Assembly (NCBI GenBank): GCA_013399875.1
Contig: VXAZ01003882.1
Span: forward strand, 1-64,000
DNA length: 64,000 nt
DNA from: Gymnorhina tibicen
Taxonomy: Eukaryota; Chordata; Aves; Passeriformes; Artamidae
Reading direction: 5' to 3'
The notes beneath the pieces are model-generated. The model did not search any database. It was not told the DNA's origin and saw nothing but the letters and a program-made list of their open reading frames with translations. Each line of letters begins with the position of its first letter. Position 1 is the first letter of the stretch. Positions 1-10,868 of the stretch are shown one piece after another. A program made the translations under genes and the position numbers.

Positions 1-113
1 CGGGCTCGGGAGAGGGGTGGCAAGGGCGGAGGGGGGGCTGCTCTCCGTCTCGGTTGAGCCCCCGCCACCGGCGGCGGGGTGAGGCCGCGAGCTTCCATGG
101 CCGCGTTTGGGTG

Positions 114-121
114 TTGGCGGG
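114..121 (+). promoter_or_regulatory. GMNN: E2F-like site
   Basis: TTGGCGGG matches the E2F core (TTSSCGC-like, with GGCGGG). It sits about 20 bases upstream of the inverted CCAAT box in the GMNN CpG island. Geminin is a known E2F target, so the site is plausible, but short GC-rich motifs are frequent in CpG islands. Confidence 0.35.
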
Positions 122-141
122 CTCCCGCCTCGCTATTCCCC

Positions 142-146
142 ATTGG
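142..146 (-). promoter_or_regulatory. GMNN: Inverted CCAAT box (NF-Y type)
   Basis: ATTGG on the + strand, set in CCCATTGGCCGCGG, is a good reverse CCAAT box about 75 bases upstream of the candidate exon 1 donor. The spacing suits NF-Y in a TATA-less promoter. Use is inferred from sequence only. Confidence 0.4.
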
Positions 147-149
147 CCG

Positions 150-219
150 CGGCGGCGCGCGGGGAGGGAGGGGCCCTGCGAGCTCGGCTGGCGGGAGCGG
201 GAAGCGGGGGATGGTGTGG
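150..219 (+). other. GMNN: Probable non-coding exon 1 of GMNN (5' end approximate)
   Basis: A good splice donor, TGTGG|GTGAGT, lies at 219/220 inside the CpG island and is the best donor upstream of the first coding exon, whose acceptor is at 553. This would give a 334-base first intron. The 5' boundary cannot be seen and is set arbitrarily just downstream of the CCAAT box. An ATG at 211-213 would open a very short upstream ORF (see findings). Other donors further along the island are weaker but not excluded. Confidence 0.4.
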
Positions 220-573
220 GTGAGTGTCCAGCTCCCCCCCGGCCATTTTGGGTGTGCGCCTGGGACGCCCCCCGCCATCCCCGGGGGAAGGCCGCTCATC
301 CCCGCCGGGAAGGCCGCTCCGCGGTGCGAGCTGTGGCGGCGCGGGGCGCTGCCTTCCCGGCGCTCCCGCCTCTCGTGTCCCGGGTGCAACCCCAAGAGGG
401 GCGCTGGGGGAGCCTATTGACCACGCCGTGCATGGCTGACTACTTAAGGTTGCCATGAAAGCTGATAATCCGAAATTGTAATGTTCTCTAACTAGTGTCT
501 CCCGAACTTCGGTAGCAGACAGATGCTGTATTAATTTTGTTTATCTATTGCAGTTGATCTAAAGAATTCCAAA

Positions 574-618
574 ATGAAACAGAAACTGACCGCGGAAAAA
601 TCCTCAGGATCTTTGCAG
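574..618 (+). CDS. GMNN: GMNN coding exon 1 (exon 2 of gene)
   Basis: The acceptor TATTGCAG ends at 553, followed by a 20-base 5' UTR piece and ATG at 574. It encodes residues 1-15 (starts MKQKLTAEK) and ends at the donor CAG|GTATAG in phase 0. Confidence 0.92.
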
Positions 619-3600
619 GTATAGGCTTTAAAGCCTTGAAGCTAGTACCTCTGTCTGACAGAAGCTTCTCTGTGCACTGAAGGAATATAAAGGGATCTGT
701 TGCAATGTGCTTCCACCTGGCTTACGTCCCTTTGGCTTGAGTAACCTCCTGGCAGACAGTGTGACTTGGGAACATGCTGTCCTGCTCGAGCATATGTGCT
801 TATGACTACTTTTTTTCCTATCGCTCAGCAAGTCTTTTTTACTTTGACAGTGAGCTTACTGTCTCTCCGTTCAGTTTTTCAGGGTTGGCTTGGTTTGTTT
901 GTCCTGACTACGTGCCTTTGCTTAGTGAATCTGTCTGGCTTGTGCTAAGGGGTCGTAGAGTAGGTTTTGTAGTCTGTTTTTCGTAGGTGGGAGCTTATGA
1001 AGAGTTACATCTGTCTTGTGTTGAACATGTTTTAACTGAAGTATTCAGGCAGACAGTTCACTTTCTAAAGTCACCCTCATGAAGCATAGTTGCCTTGGAA
1101 TTGATGGAAATGCTTAAACAATTTAGGTTTATAAGAGTTAACTGATTAGGTACAAACTTTAATAACTTTTCTTGGTAAATCTTTTAATGTAGGCCCTAAT
1201 CAGAATGGTGCAAAACTGTATATAATAGAGGCTAGTAGTCCTTGTAGGATGAGGCATAGTGACTGTAATGAAAACTTCAGGTATTAATGAAAATTGCCAA
1301 TTGATAGGTCTGATTTATGGCAGTGTTGTCCCATAGTGTCTCTAGGGTATAAATTCCTCGGTGTGGCTTTTTGCACTTTCAGTGGGTTAATTTGAGTACT
1401 GGCCGATAATTTCTTGGCCGAGTATATTTCACTCTGATCCTAAGTAGCAGCAGGCAGTGTCTGACACACGGTGTGATTCTTGTTCCCACAGCAGTTAATG
1501 TTTGTCCTTTAGTGGAACAGTAGGATAATTGGTGGCAGAAACTACCGTGGGAAAGGGGAGCTCTTGTCCTACGAAGTACGGTGTGAATCGGTAACTTTCT
1601 CACGCTGGTGTGGCATTGTATCCTGGCTGTTCTTGCTTGGTTGTCTGCCATTGTTTGCTATCCCATGGTGGCAGTGTAACCAACCCAATCAGAAAGCTTT
1701 GATGCAGGAAAAAGGTATTTATGCATGATAGCAAGGGTGATAAACATACTGGTTAGACAAAACAATAGCCTGTCTGGATGGAAGCAAGGAAGCTTTTGAT
1801 CCATGTTAATGGATAATCAAATAACACATCTATTTAAATGAGCACTACTCGGTGTGTTCACAGGTTACAAAAACAACTACTGCCTCAAGTGATGTGACTT
1901 TACCACTTAACCTTGCAACTGCAGTCACTTTTCTTTTGTCCCTGTCCCCAAAAGTCTGATACTGCTGCCCTCAAACTCAAGTTTGAGAGTTCCAGCTATT
2001 AGTCATTGCACAGTAACTGGCCTTGAAATCTAGTCAGAGTATTTCTGCCATAACACCTGCTCAAGTTCCTTTATGAAGGGTAAATGTTTCCTAAGGGGCA
2101 GGGATTGATGATAGCTTCATGTAATTAAGATCTCTCTCTGCTACAAATAACTAGATCCCCATCCTTACAAAAGCCCTAATATAGCCTAGTGTCAGGTTTT
2201 TTTGTCTTGAAAAGATGAATTGTGTGTTACCTTAATGGAAGCATGATGGATTCATAATTTTCAGGTTGTGTAAAGAAGAGTGGCAAGTGTCTGAATCATA
2301 TCTGTCTTTTCAGAAGTACCTCACAGATACCACATGCAGTGCTGCCCCGAGACAGACTCTTAAAATGATTCAGCCTTCAGCAGCGGGTAGCCTGGTTGGC
2401 AGACGTAATGAGGTATGAACTAAAAGATAATCTGTAGATATGGAATTATTTCTACTCATCGTGAAATGCTTTTGAGGTTTTAACTGAAAATTAATATATT
2501 TGAAAATATACAGTCTGCTAACTAGTGTGACACAGCTTAGGATTACTGTTGTTCTAGTACTAAACAGCATTAAAAACTAGCAATTTCTGAGTTCTTGAGA
2601 AACTTTGAGACTAACTAAACTTCTGCTAAATCTGGGTATTAAGGAAGATGTCTACTAGAACTATAATGTGAAGAAAGCAGGACTTAGACTTACTTGCAGT
2701 CATGAGTGTGCAGGCTTGGAAGTTTGTATTTTGTGAAGGCTGAGATGTTGCCCTAAACTTAAACCTGCCCATGTTTTATGCAGAAAAAATCTTCAGTCAG
2801 AAGGAAACTCTGGAATAACAAGTTTGCCTCAAAGGCTTGTAAAGCTGAGGTGTCTGTGGACAAGGAACAAGAAAATGAGAATGATGTCATTCAAGCTGAA
2901 GATCTCATGATGAAAGGTAGGTGGTAATTCCTGTAATGTTTTCTTGCACTTTAAATGCTATGCTGCTGTTGGAATACTACTTGAAACATCCTTCCTTTGT
3001 CATTTAGATAAAGGCTTTGTGCATTTTTTGTAATGCCTAGCAGGAGTTGATGATACTTATCCTTTATATTAAATAAAGTATAGCTGTCTAGTATTTAAGA
3101 ATGAGCTCATGATAACCAGGAGCTAAGAACCATTGTGTGCAGCAGTGTTAAGGAGTCTTATATTTGTTATTTTGGCTGGGCTATAAGTTTTCCAGTGACT
3201 AATTATTAAAGTTGAAATGAAAGCCTGTTCTGGCACAATGTGTTGTGTGCTCAGTTTCTCAGAACCACTATGCTCAGTGTGGACAGTGACTTGGAAGTAA
3301 CACTTCTGTCTTCCACAAAGCACACATGAAGAGCAACATTTGCAAATGTGACCATCTTGCAGAGCCTGCTGCCCTGCTTGAGGCAGCTTCTTGGAGGCAC
3401 TCTGTACCACCCTTAATACAATGTAGGATCTGTTTCCTGTAAGCTTGTGTCACTAGTTGTAGTTCTACAACTAATCTTTGAAAACACTATGTGGAGTGAG
3501 TTCTTAGTATCACGGCTCATAGAATACTTCTATACGAGTTAGGTATCTTAAGGTGCTCTCAAGAAGTCAGTCTTACCCCAGACTTACTGTAGCCTCTAAC

Positions 3601-5667
3601 TTCAGGAAGTCCTTCATCTCAATATTGGAAAGAAGTGGCTGAAGAAAGGAGGAAGGCTCTGTATGAAGTGCTTCAAGAAAATGAAAAGGTAGCTACTCAA
3701 AGATACCTAACTGCTTCATCACTGGCTATTATCTCCCTCTTCTAACATTTTGTTATTTGAACCCAGTTGCACAAAGAAATCGAGCAGAAGGATGGTGAAA
3801 TTGCCCGCCTAAAAGAAGAAAATGAAGAGCTCATGTCCCTTGCTGAGCATGTGCATTATATGACCAGTGTGATTGAGGTACTTAAAGCAATTCAGAGTTA
3901 ATGTTGTAGAACAAAAAAAATGAGAAACCAGCTGGGGTATCTATAATAAATCATGACTTCTGTTTTATGTGCTCACATGACTCTTCATTTTAAGTTGCTC
4001 TCTGCAGGATTGCTCTAATTCTAGAGTCTTAAAGCTCCTTCTAGGGGATGAGTTTTTCCCAGCTTGGAACCTACAGGAGTAATCAGAGTACTAAGATTGA
4101 TATGTTCTGAAGGGGGGATTCAACCTACTCTCTTAACAGAACAGGATTTGCATGTTGGAGATTGTGATAAGAGAAGGAAGGGTTGATTTTTCACTTTTTT
4201 TGGGATGACTTAAATTCATGTGCTTAATAGGTTGATACTGGCTCTGTCCTTTGAGAAACTAAACTTGAAACAGTCACAAAGTAGAGTGGTGAGAGGGAGC
4301 ATTATGTTCTTTAAAGTCAAGGTTTTCTTGTCAAGGCAGTGCCAGTTTCATGGCCCAGAACGGGCTGTACACAAAGTATCTAGGGTTCATAAACTTTTAC
4401 ATTTCCTAACAGCTCCCTCTGACAACTCCTTGGGCCAAGTACTTGTGTCGCTAATTCCATGGCTCCTCTACCAGGAGTGGATTGTTTGTAAGAGCCTCTG
4501 AAGCTGTAATAAATATATAGATAGCCATGGAACCTTGATGTTCTACCTTTCAGGTTGTTTTTGCAGGGATGAAGCTCTCAGCTGGGATATGAAGCTGGGT
4601 GCCTGGCAAATACTTGGATTCTGTGATGACTAGACTGGGAGGTGGAAACAAAATAAAATATTATTGCAAGCAACTTGATTAATCAAGAATTAAACTTCAT
4701 CAAGTTAATTTTCAGTTAGTGCAGTTATTTAGGTCAGCCTTGAAAGACTACCTTTTTCTTACACTTGAATTTTTTTGGTATTCAGGGAGTACTGCTTGTT
4801 AGTGATAAACCTACGGGCAGAAATTATATTACTTGAGGACTTAAACTAATGTAGTTGGAAACTTTTCTACAGTTTCTCAACAGTTAAGATCACTTACTAG
4901 TTGTAAGCTGCTCAGTTCTGAGGCTTAAATGAGTCTTAAGGGATACATCAAACAACCAGAAGCTTCAAAACCAGCCTCTTTATAGTCCTGTTTATCTTCC
5001 TTAGATCAGGTTAGGTGAGGAACTTCTAGCTTGATCAAGTGCTAGAAACTGCTGGGTCTTAAAGTCCATCTAGACTTAATGAAGCTTCATTACCTCTACC
5101 TAAAAATTATGGAGTAAATTGATTGTACAGTAATTTTTCTAAAATTAAGCCTATATGGTACTATAATAAATACTTAACTTGGGAAGCAGTTTCCCATATT
5201 TTAGTTTGCCTGAGATAAAACCTGTCCCACTGAAGAACCTAAGAAAAACTTAACAGTCAACAAAGCATATGTGGTCTGCAAGTTAGAGGTAGTAATTTGA
5301 GTTGAACTTGTCTTAAGATTTTTGTAACTGAGGAATGTTTTGATTATATGAACAACCTCCAAATGAAGGTAATTAGTCTGCTTAATTTAATATGCAGAGT
5401 CTTATTTCATTAGTTATTAAGTGGAAAAAAATATTAAATTCAGTGTCTTCTGTTTCTTTGTAGAGGCTAACTGGGCAAGCACCTGACAATCTTGAGACAC
5501 TGGAGAGTCTGGCTCTAGAGGAATCCAGACAGGAAGATGAAGAGCGTAACTGTGGAGATGAGGCAGACAGCCCTTCTGAAGAAGGGCCATCCCAAGTATT
5601 GTCTGGCTTAAGGGAGAATAGATCAGATCTTTCTTCAAAGGAAGCAAACCATTTGCAACTGGAATGA
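574..5667 (+). CDS. GMNN: Geminin, DNA replication inhibitor (six coding exons, 224 aa)
   Basis: Geminin binds and inhibits CDT1 in the nucleus, blocking reloading of MCM helicase in S/G2, and is degraded through the APC/C at mitotic exit. Coding exons are 574-618, 2314-2412, 2784-2916, 3606-3688, 3767-3877 and 5464-5667; all introns are GT-AG and the phases join cleanly. The conserved N-terminal block [16 protein letters not shown] includes an RxxL destruction box (R28-L31). The CDT1-binding and coiled-coil region runs from about residue 94 ([20 protein letters not shown]) to about 160, with leucine heptads continuing through [20 protein letters not shown]. The acidic C-terminal tail (158-224) diverges from human as is usual. 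Length is slightly above the human 209 aa. The start aligns with an internal methionine (MKQK) of the human protein; the human upstream residues have a similar but ATG-less stretch here. Identification is secure. Confidence 0.97.
619..2313 (+). other. GMNN: GMNN intron 2, no other gene seen
   Basis: A 1.7-kb AT-rich intron bounded by GTATAG and TTTTCAG. The short ORFs within it match no family I recognise, and no repeat family or RNA gene is evident. Confidence 0.85.
2314..2412 (+). CDS. GMNN: GMNN coding exon 2 (destruction-box exon)
   Basis: It encodes residues 16-48 between acceptor TCTTTTCAG and donor GAG|GTATGA, phase 0 on both sides. It contains RQTL (residues 28-31), the RxxL destruction box recognised by the APC/C, within the highly conserved [18 protein letters not shown]. 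Confidence 0.95.
2784..2916 (+). CDS. GMNN: GMNN coding exon 3
   Basis: Residues 49-92, a basic then acidic linker ([10 protein letters not shown] to AEDLMMK). It is flanked by TTTATGCAG and AAAG|GTAGGT and ends in phase 1. This segment is variable in geminins. The basic KKSSVRRK stretch lies where the human nuclear-localisation region is, but that role is inferred. Confidence 0.93.
3606..3688 (+). CDS. GMNN: GMNN coding exon 4 (CDT1-binding region)
   Basis: Completes Gly93 and encodes residues 94-120. [20 protein letters not shown] is nearly identical to the human CDT1-contact segment. Acceptor ACTTCAG, donor AAG|GTAGCT, phase 1 in and phase 0 out. Confidence 0.96.
3767..3877 (+). CDS. GMNN: GMNN coding exon 5 (coiled-coil)
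   Basis: Residues 121-157. Heptad-spaced hydrophobics in [20 protein letters not shown] followed by AEHVHYM form the parallel coiled-coil dimer of geminin. Acceptor AACCCAG, donor GAG|GTACTT, phase 0 on both sides. Intron 4 before it is only 78 bases. Confidence 0.96.
3878..5463 (+). other. GMNN: GMNN intron 6, no other gene seen
   Basis: A 1.6-kb intron between GTACTT and TTTCTTTGTAG. The longest ORF inside it (4220-4501) has no recognisable similarity and no flanking splice logic. Confidence 0.85.
5464..5667 (+). CDS. GMNN: GMNN last coding exon (acidic C-terminal tail and stop)
   Basis: Residues 158-224 then TGA at 5665-5667. It begins [16 protein letters not shown], matching the human end of the coiled coil, and continues as a Glu/Ser-rich tail ([20 protein letters not shown]). 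The tail is much less conserved than the core, as usual. The - strand ORFs over it are shadows. Confidence 0.95.
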   Translation, partial: RLTGQAPDNLETLESLALEESRQEDEERNCGDEADSPSEEGPSQVLSGLRENRSDLSSKEANHLQLE

Positions 5668-5970
5668 CAACCTATAAAGAGGCTTATGTATGTGGCTTTC
5701 AATTGCAGACTTCCTCTTGAAAGGATATACTAAACCTCAGGTATAGAAACTCTTGTGGGAACATTACAGATGTTGGTATTTTTTACTGGAATTATGTAGC
5801 AGTGGGAGTATCCAAATACTGCATGGAAAATTTACTACAGGCTGCATGTAGTTGCTTGTATGAAACACAAATACTGTGTATTTTTCAACTGTTGTGTAAA
5901 TACCTTTCTTATCAGTTGGTCTGACATGATATATGAAAATTGATAAATAAATCTTTGCTTTACCAAAACA
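5668..5970 (+). other. GMNN: GMNN 3' UTR (proximal)
   Basis: About 300 bases from the stop codon to just past AATAAA at 5946-5951. AATAAATCTTTGCTTT is followed by a short U-rich stretch. Cleavage position is estimated about 20 bases after the hexamer. Confidence 0.8.
5946..5951 (+). terminator. GMNN: GMNN poly(A) signal AATAAA
   Basis: Canonical hexamer, preceded by a second overlapping AATAAA-like AT run, about 280 bases after the stop codon. It is the first good hexamer after the coding sequence. Confidence 0.8.
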
Positions 5971-8900
5971 GCCTCTTAATTGACAGGGGAGTGGCTAATC
6001 CTAGGTTTAAATCAATTGTGACTACTGTAGATGGAAGCTTTCAATTTTTGGGGGGGAATGCCTGGGCAGTTTTTAACACTTTTTAGATTTGCAGAATTCT
6101 GGAGAACAAAGTTACTTTTTTGGTGGATAGAGGGGTGGAAAAAGCAAAAACCTGTGTGCTGTTAGTGAGGTTTCAGAAAGTCAAGAATGGGTAGTAAGAG
6201 TCAAAATGTAAAGTTCAGTTAGATTTATGATTTTCAGTTTTTTTAAATAATTTTCTCTGCCTTTTAAGGAAACCTTTTGCAAGCTGCATAATGAGAGTTT
6301 AAGTAGAAAGTATTAGACCATTTCTTTTAGTAATACTTCATTGGCTTATGGAGAGAAGGTCGTGTGTTCTTGGTCCCAGTAGCATCTGTGGTGAAAACTA
6401 TGTGGAGACAAATCAGCCTATACTTCAGAGCTATTCTCAAAGGAGACTCAGGGTCTTTTCAAGGTACTGCTCTGGTATTTACCAAGAGATGTGACACCCT
6501 TTTACCGAGGTACTTGTGTTCTAAAGGGTTTACAGGAATAGAAAGTGGTTCTTTAAAACCTTGAGCACCTTATCTGACATCTGCATGGAGTGGAGATGGG
6601 GCAGGAGATGAAGTTGGATACAGGTTTTCCAGTACTGAGTGAACTCGGGGCAGTTGTTCTGTAACAAGGTCTTCTAAGGAGAGGTTTTAACAATGGTGGC
6701 TGTTGCCATATCTTGGGAGGAGCTTAAAGTTGAGTGGCTTTGAGGAGGCAGAAGTGATGAGAAGGATCCTGGTTCATGTATTTATCTGGCCTTGCCAAAG
6801 CCGATTGCTTCAGGGTATGTGTGAATGACTCTGGAGCGATCAGATTGGCACCATTTTATATTCCTTCTGTTTTACTCACTCTCTGTGGCTGTTGATAAGT
6901 TAACAGGTGTTTAACAACTGATTTCAGTTGTGATATCCAGTAAGTGTCAGAACCATTGTAGGAGGTAATACTCCTGGCTACCATTTTACCTCAAACATGC
7001 TTACTGGAAAATGAGGCATCTGCATTTTCTTGTGACCTTTGTAAACACAAGGTTATATTTTCCAGTGTGTGCTCCAGAGGGTGCTTAGATGTATTCCTTT
7101 CCATCACAGTACTGAAAAGGTGATAAAGGTGTGTCCTTTATCTTGCACTGATGCTGTCTTGAAGAAAAAACAGAACTGGGTGCTGAGCAAATGCTTTGTA
7201 GAGCAACCTTGGTTTTCTGTTAAGGAGAAATGGGTAATGCTTGTCAGGTGACTTAGACCTCTCCTATCTCAGATTCTAAGCAACTTTCTTCACAAAGTAG
7301 TTCAACATTAGTAAATAAGGAAACATAAATTTAATTTTGATAAAATTGTTTTCTGCAGTTCAATTTAGTTATTAATTGTTAACTGTAACTTTTTTTTAGA
7401 GGTGGCTTTATTTTTAAACATCAGACATACTGCATTTGCAGAGGCTGTAGAAGGGAAGAAAGGACTGTGGCATAACTAGCAGACCACAATGAGACAGCAA
7501 GTGCAGCTTTTCTACTGTTTTACCTCCTGCTCTGTGAACTGCTGTAGTACAGGTGCTGTTGTTGGAACACAGAACTGCCAGAAAGAGACAAATGCACAAT
7601 TTGTGTGCAGTATCTGCATCTGTTTTTATCTTCAGGTTGATCAAGAAGAATGCTTATTAGGTTTAAATCTTACACTTTTTCTGGATTGATTTTATTTAAA
7701 TAAAAGATGTGACAGTTCCTTGATATGCTGGATCCTTCTGTTGATATGACTGTGTACAAATAAATCATGGAAGTTCTGCAAGTAGGCTAATGGATGTATT
7801 GCAGCATTTGGCCCACCTGTAATAGAATAAATTTTTACATCAGAAAGGTGCGTGCCACTCAGTAATACATACTAATGTTTTAAACCGAAACTACTATGGC
7901 TTTATTAACTGCAGTTTGTTAGCAGAGAGGATAGTTTGCTGCATGAAATGAAAAAAACTACACTGCAGGAGAAGACCAGGTGTGAGAGCCAAACTGTGCC
8001 ATAGTAATAAAACCTATATACATGCTTTGTCTTTGTCACAGATGCATTGAACCTTGATCAAACTGACTGTGCTTATTGTATCAGACATTAATGTATGAAA
8101 ATGTTCTCAGCACTTTCATGATGCTGTAATAATTGCTGTTTAAAAATGTTCTAAATGAGTTTGTTTATTGTTCTGAAAATTCCTGAGTGCTTTTTTGAAC
8201 ATGCATGCAGTAGCACTATGCTAGTAAGTCTAGGAACTTTATATTTACGTGCTAAAGGCTTGTCAAATGTGTAGAAATTATACAGAGATTTGTTTGTGAT
8301 TAGTTCTGTTAAAACCATCTGACATTTTATTTTTAAGTATATAGGGAAACTCATTTATCACTGGAACATGTGGCAGCTGAAAAATCAACATCACTACACC
8401 CTTCATATCCAGCTAAAGTAGAGAGAAGATTCTGTCTAGCACAATAAAAGTATCAGTTCTGCAACCTAACTATAGAATGTGATTCTTTCCAAGAAGTCAT
8501 AAATGCATTTGTACTACAAGCATGTCAACTCCTTTTCACGGCAGAGGGTGCACAATCTTGTCTTTCACTGAAGCATGTTCAGGCTCTGTGGAAGTGGGAT
8601 GCCTCTACCGTGTCCTAGCACTTTTCCCATCACATGTGCATGTCTGAACAGGGCTGAATTTCAGCCATGCAAGAGTAAAGTGTGGGGAGGTGGGTCACTT
8701 GCAGCTATCAGATGTTTCAAGAATGAGCAGCTGTGCAGGGGCAAGTAAACCATGGGGCAGGTGGATTGTTTATGTGAGGAAGAACTCATAACTGGTTTAC
8801 ACTAAAAATTGTTACTTTTGCTAAACACCCGTTGTACTTAAGACAATGTGGAGAAATTAATTAGACCATAATAGCTACTTGTTTGGGCAGCTGAAACTCA

Positions 8901-10850
8901 ACTTGGTGTTTGGCATGGGCTTGCTTACGTGAGGGCCTGCAGCACTGGCCTGTGTTGCAGCTTATGGTGTGGCCTCTGCATAAGTAATGAAGTTAGTCAT
9001 AGGTTCCTTTTTTTTTTTTTAAGAAAGTGTGATGCCTATTCATTTACTTTTCCTCAAGGGCCTTCTCAGGTTGTTTTCAGAACTGGATTTGAGAATTTAA
9101 TAAGAAGATGTGCAAAATTTGCCAAAACTGTGCTTTTCCAGCACTTCAGTGTTCTGTATTGCACTGTCATCGATGTTTTTTTCAGCAGAAAATGTTTATT
9201 GTGTTACTCATTTCTCTTTCCATTCTTGTAATAACACAAAGCTGTGTTCTGAGGAACCCTAATTTGCTGCTGTTTGTCAATCCCCTGGCAATGGTGTGTA
9301 ATGAAATGTGATTGGGACATGGTCGAAGTCAAACCCTTGGGTGTGAGCGGATACCTGTATCCTACCCTCAGGGGCACTGCAGCCATTTGAAGCTGGGTGC
9401 TGTAGATCCTCTCCTCAGGATAATCTCACTGCAAAGCAGGGAGCCATACTTAAGAAACACAGTCTGTCAGTTGTATTAACTCCTAATTTTGAAGTCCACA
9501 TTAATCTGTATATCAGAGACTGCAGGATAGGGTGGAGCTATAGAGGGTAACTTTCCTGAAGGTCTAATGGATTACAAGAGGCCTTGCCAGTAGCAGTGTG
9601 AAACTGGGCCGCCTAACATGCTGCTGCTGTAGCTACAGTAGTCTAGGAGTGCTACAGGTTTCTATTTATGGGGCCAAGTGCTGAGACAGTGACAGCATGG
9701 CAGGGGTAGTAAAAGCCACTACAGCCTAAGTTAAGGATACCTTTACCACCAGACAGACAGTGAGCTCCCCATCTCTTCCTTCTGCACTGCCACTGAGCTA
9801 CTTTGGTATGGGAACTTTTTCCTAACGTACTTTCCTGGGGTGGCCTTGACCTTTAAATTTGTCCAAGCAGGCCTGCTGCAGCCGTAAGAGCTTTTGTAAT
9901 TATTGCCTGCTGCTTCCTTTACTAGTCGGTAAGCATGAGCCTTGTGATGCTCACCTCTGTGCATCTGGTTTTTCCTACTCCACAAAGAAGGAGTGCCTTA
10001 ACATGCCAGGAAGAGGCAGCATTTCAGCTCTGCAAGCATAAAAATGTACAAGCTATGAGACAAATTAATAGTTTGGTCATTTTTATTTGCCTTCAGGTTT
10101 TGGGAGCTTTAAGGTCTGTTCACCTTGTCACAGTTGTAATGAATCCTGTTAGAAGATAGTTATTTGTGTATTTAGTTTTCTGAAACAGTATTAATGCTCC
10201 AGGTGAAACTTAGGCTCTATATCTGTATCCGAGGTTTTGAGCTTGTCAGTCTCGGATACCACAAGAAGAAGTAAGTTTGGTCTAACTGTTCATACTAAAA
10301 ATCCCGTGCATTTCCTCAATGACTTTTTTTCAGAGCACAATTTGCTCCTTCCTGTCTGGTTCTTTTGAACTGTATGCATGATTCTTAATGGTTAGAAGGG
10401 TGTAGCAGATCAGCTTTAAGCTAATAAACTTCTCAAAGGGTGTCTAAACTACAACGAGATTAGATAAATGCTCCAGTTGGTGCCATACCTCTATATGTGA
10501 GCTGCCCCTTGTTCTCTGCAGCTTTGGCTCCCTGCTCCATAGGCAGTTCTGCATTCCCCAAGGTGTGTGCTGTAAGCCTGAATGTTTGAAAAGGGAAAAT
10601 GAATGGAAGAATGTCTTCTCTCTGAAGAGAGTCTGTCTTCACAGAAGGAAAGAGTAATCAGTGCGAGTGTGGTAACAATCCTGGGGCCTCTTCAGCATAT
10701 TTTCTGGTAGTCCCTGTGGAGCCTTTCTTGATAAGTATCTTGAATGATACACAAAACTGGCTTGCTTGAAACTTAAAACTATAAGCCTGATAGTGAAGAG
10801 GCTGCAGATGGTAAGAGTGACTATACATAGGGACTGATGTGCTTAGTAAT
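5971..10850. other. Intergenic interval between convergent GMNN and RIPOR2
   Basis: Nothing recognisable is encoded here. It holds only short ORFs without family resemblance, further + strand AATAAA hexamers (for example 7699-7704), a T13-type run near 9008, and a 9-bp inverted repeat at 10225-10259. In human, ARMH2 lies in the equivalent region; no ORF here looks like an armadillo-type protein. Confidence 0.6.
7699..7704 (+). terminator. Candidate distal poly(A) signal for GMNN
   Basis: AATAAA in TTTATTTAAATAAAAG, with another AATAAA shortly after near 7757. It could end an extended GMNN 3' UTR of about 2 kb; there is no direct support in the sequence beyond the hexamer. Confidence 0.25.
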
Positions 10851-10862
10851 TAAAAAATAATC

Positions 10863-10868
10863 TTTATT
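10863..10868 (-). terminator. RIPOR2: Candidate RIPOR2 poly(A) signal
   Basis: TTTATT on the + strand reads AATAAA on the - strand, about 1.5 kb after the RIPOR2 stop codon, followed by a U-rich run. An alternative proximal hexamer is at 11447-11452. Confidence 0.4.

Larger units (their letters stand above)
1..420 (+). promoter_or_regulatory. GMNN: CpG-island promoter of GMNN
   Basis: The first 420 bases are very GC-rich and dense in CpG, then composition drops sharply to ordinary AT-rich DNA, which is the pattern of a vertebrate CpG-island promoter. There is no TATA box. An inverted CCAAT box (ATTGG, 142-146) lies beside a GC-rich stretch, and TTGGCGGG at 114-121 resembles an E2F site. E2F and NF-Y control is established for cell-cycle genes; that these particular copies are used is inference. 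The island is cut by the window start, so its full extent is unknown. The ORFs inside it have no family resemblance and look like GC-rich chance ORFs. Confidence 0.75.

Noticed and set aside
54..458. 134-aa + strand ORF and overlapping ORFs in the GMNN CpG island
   Set aside because: GC-rich composition gives long chance ORFs in all frames; Pro/Arg/Gly-biased with no family resemblance, and it runs past the likely exon 1 donor.
5971..10850. Search for an ARMH2-like gene between GMNN and RIPOR2
   Set aside because: In human ARMH2 lies here, but I saw no ORF or exon with armadillo-like helices; it may be absent or too diverged to see by eye.
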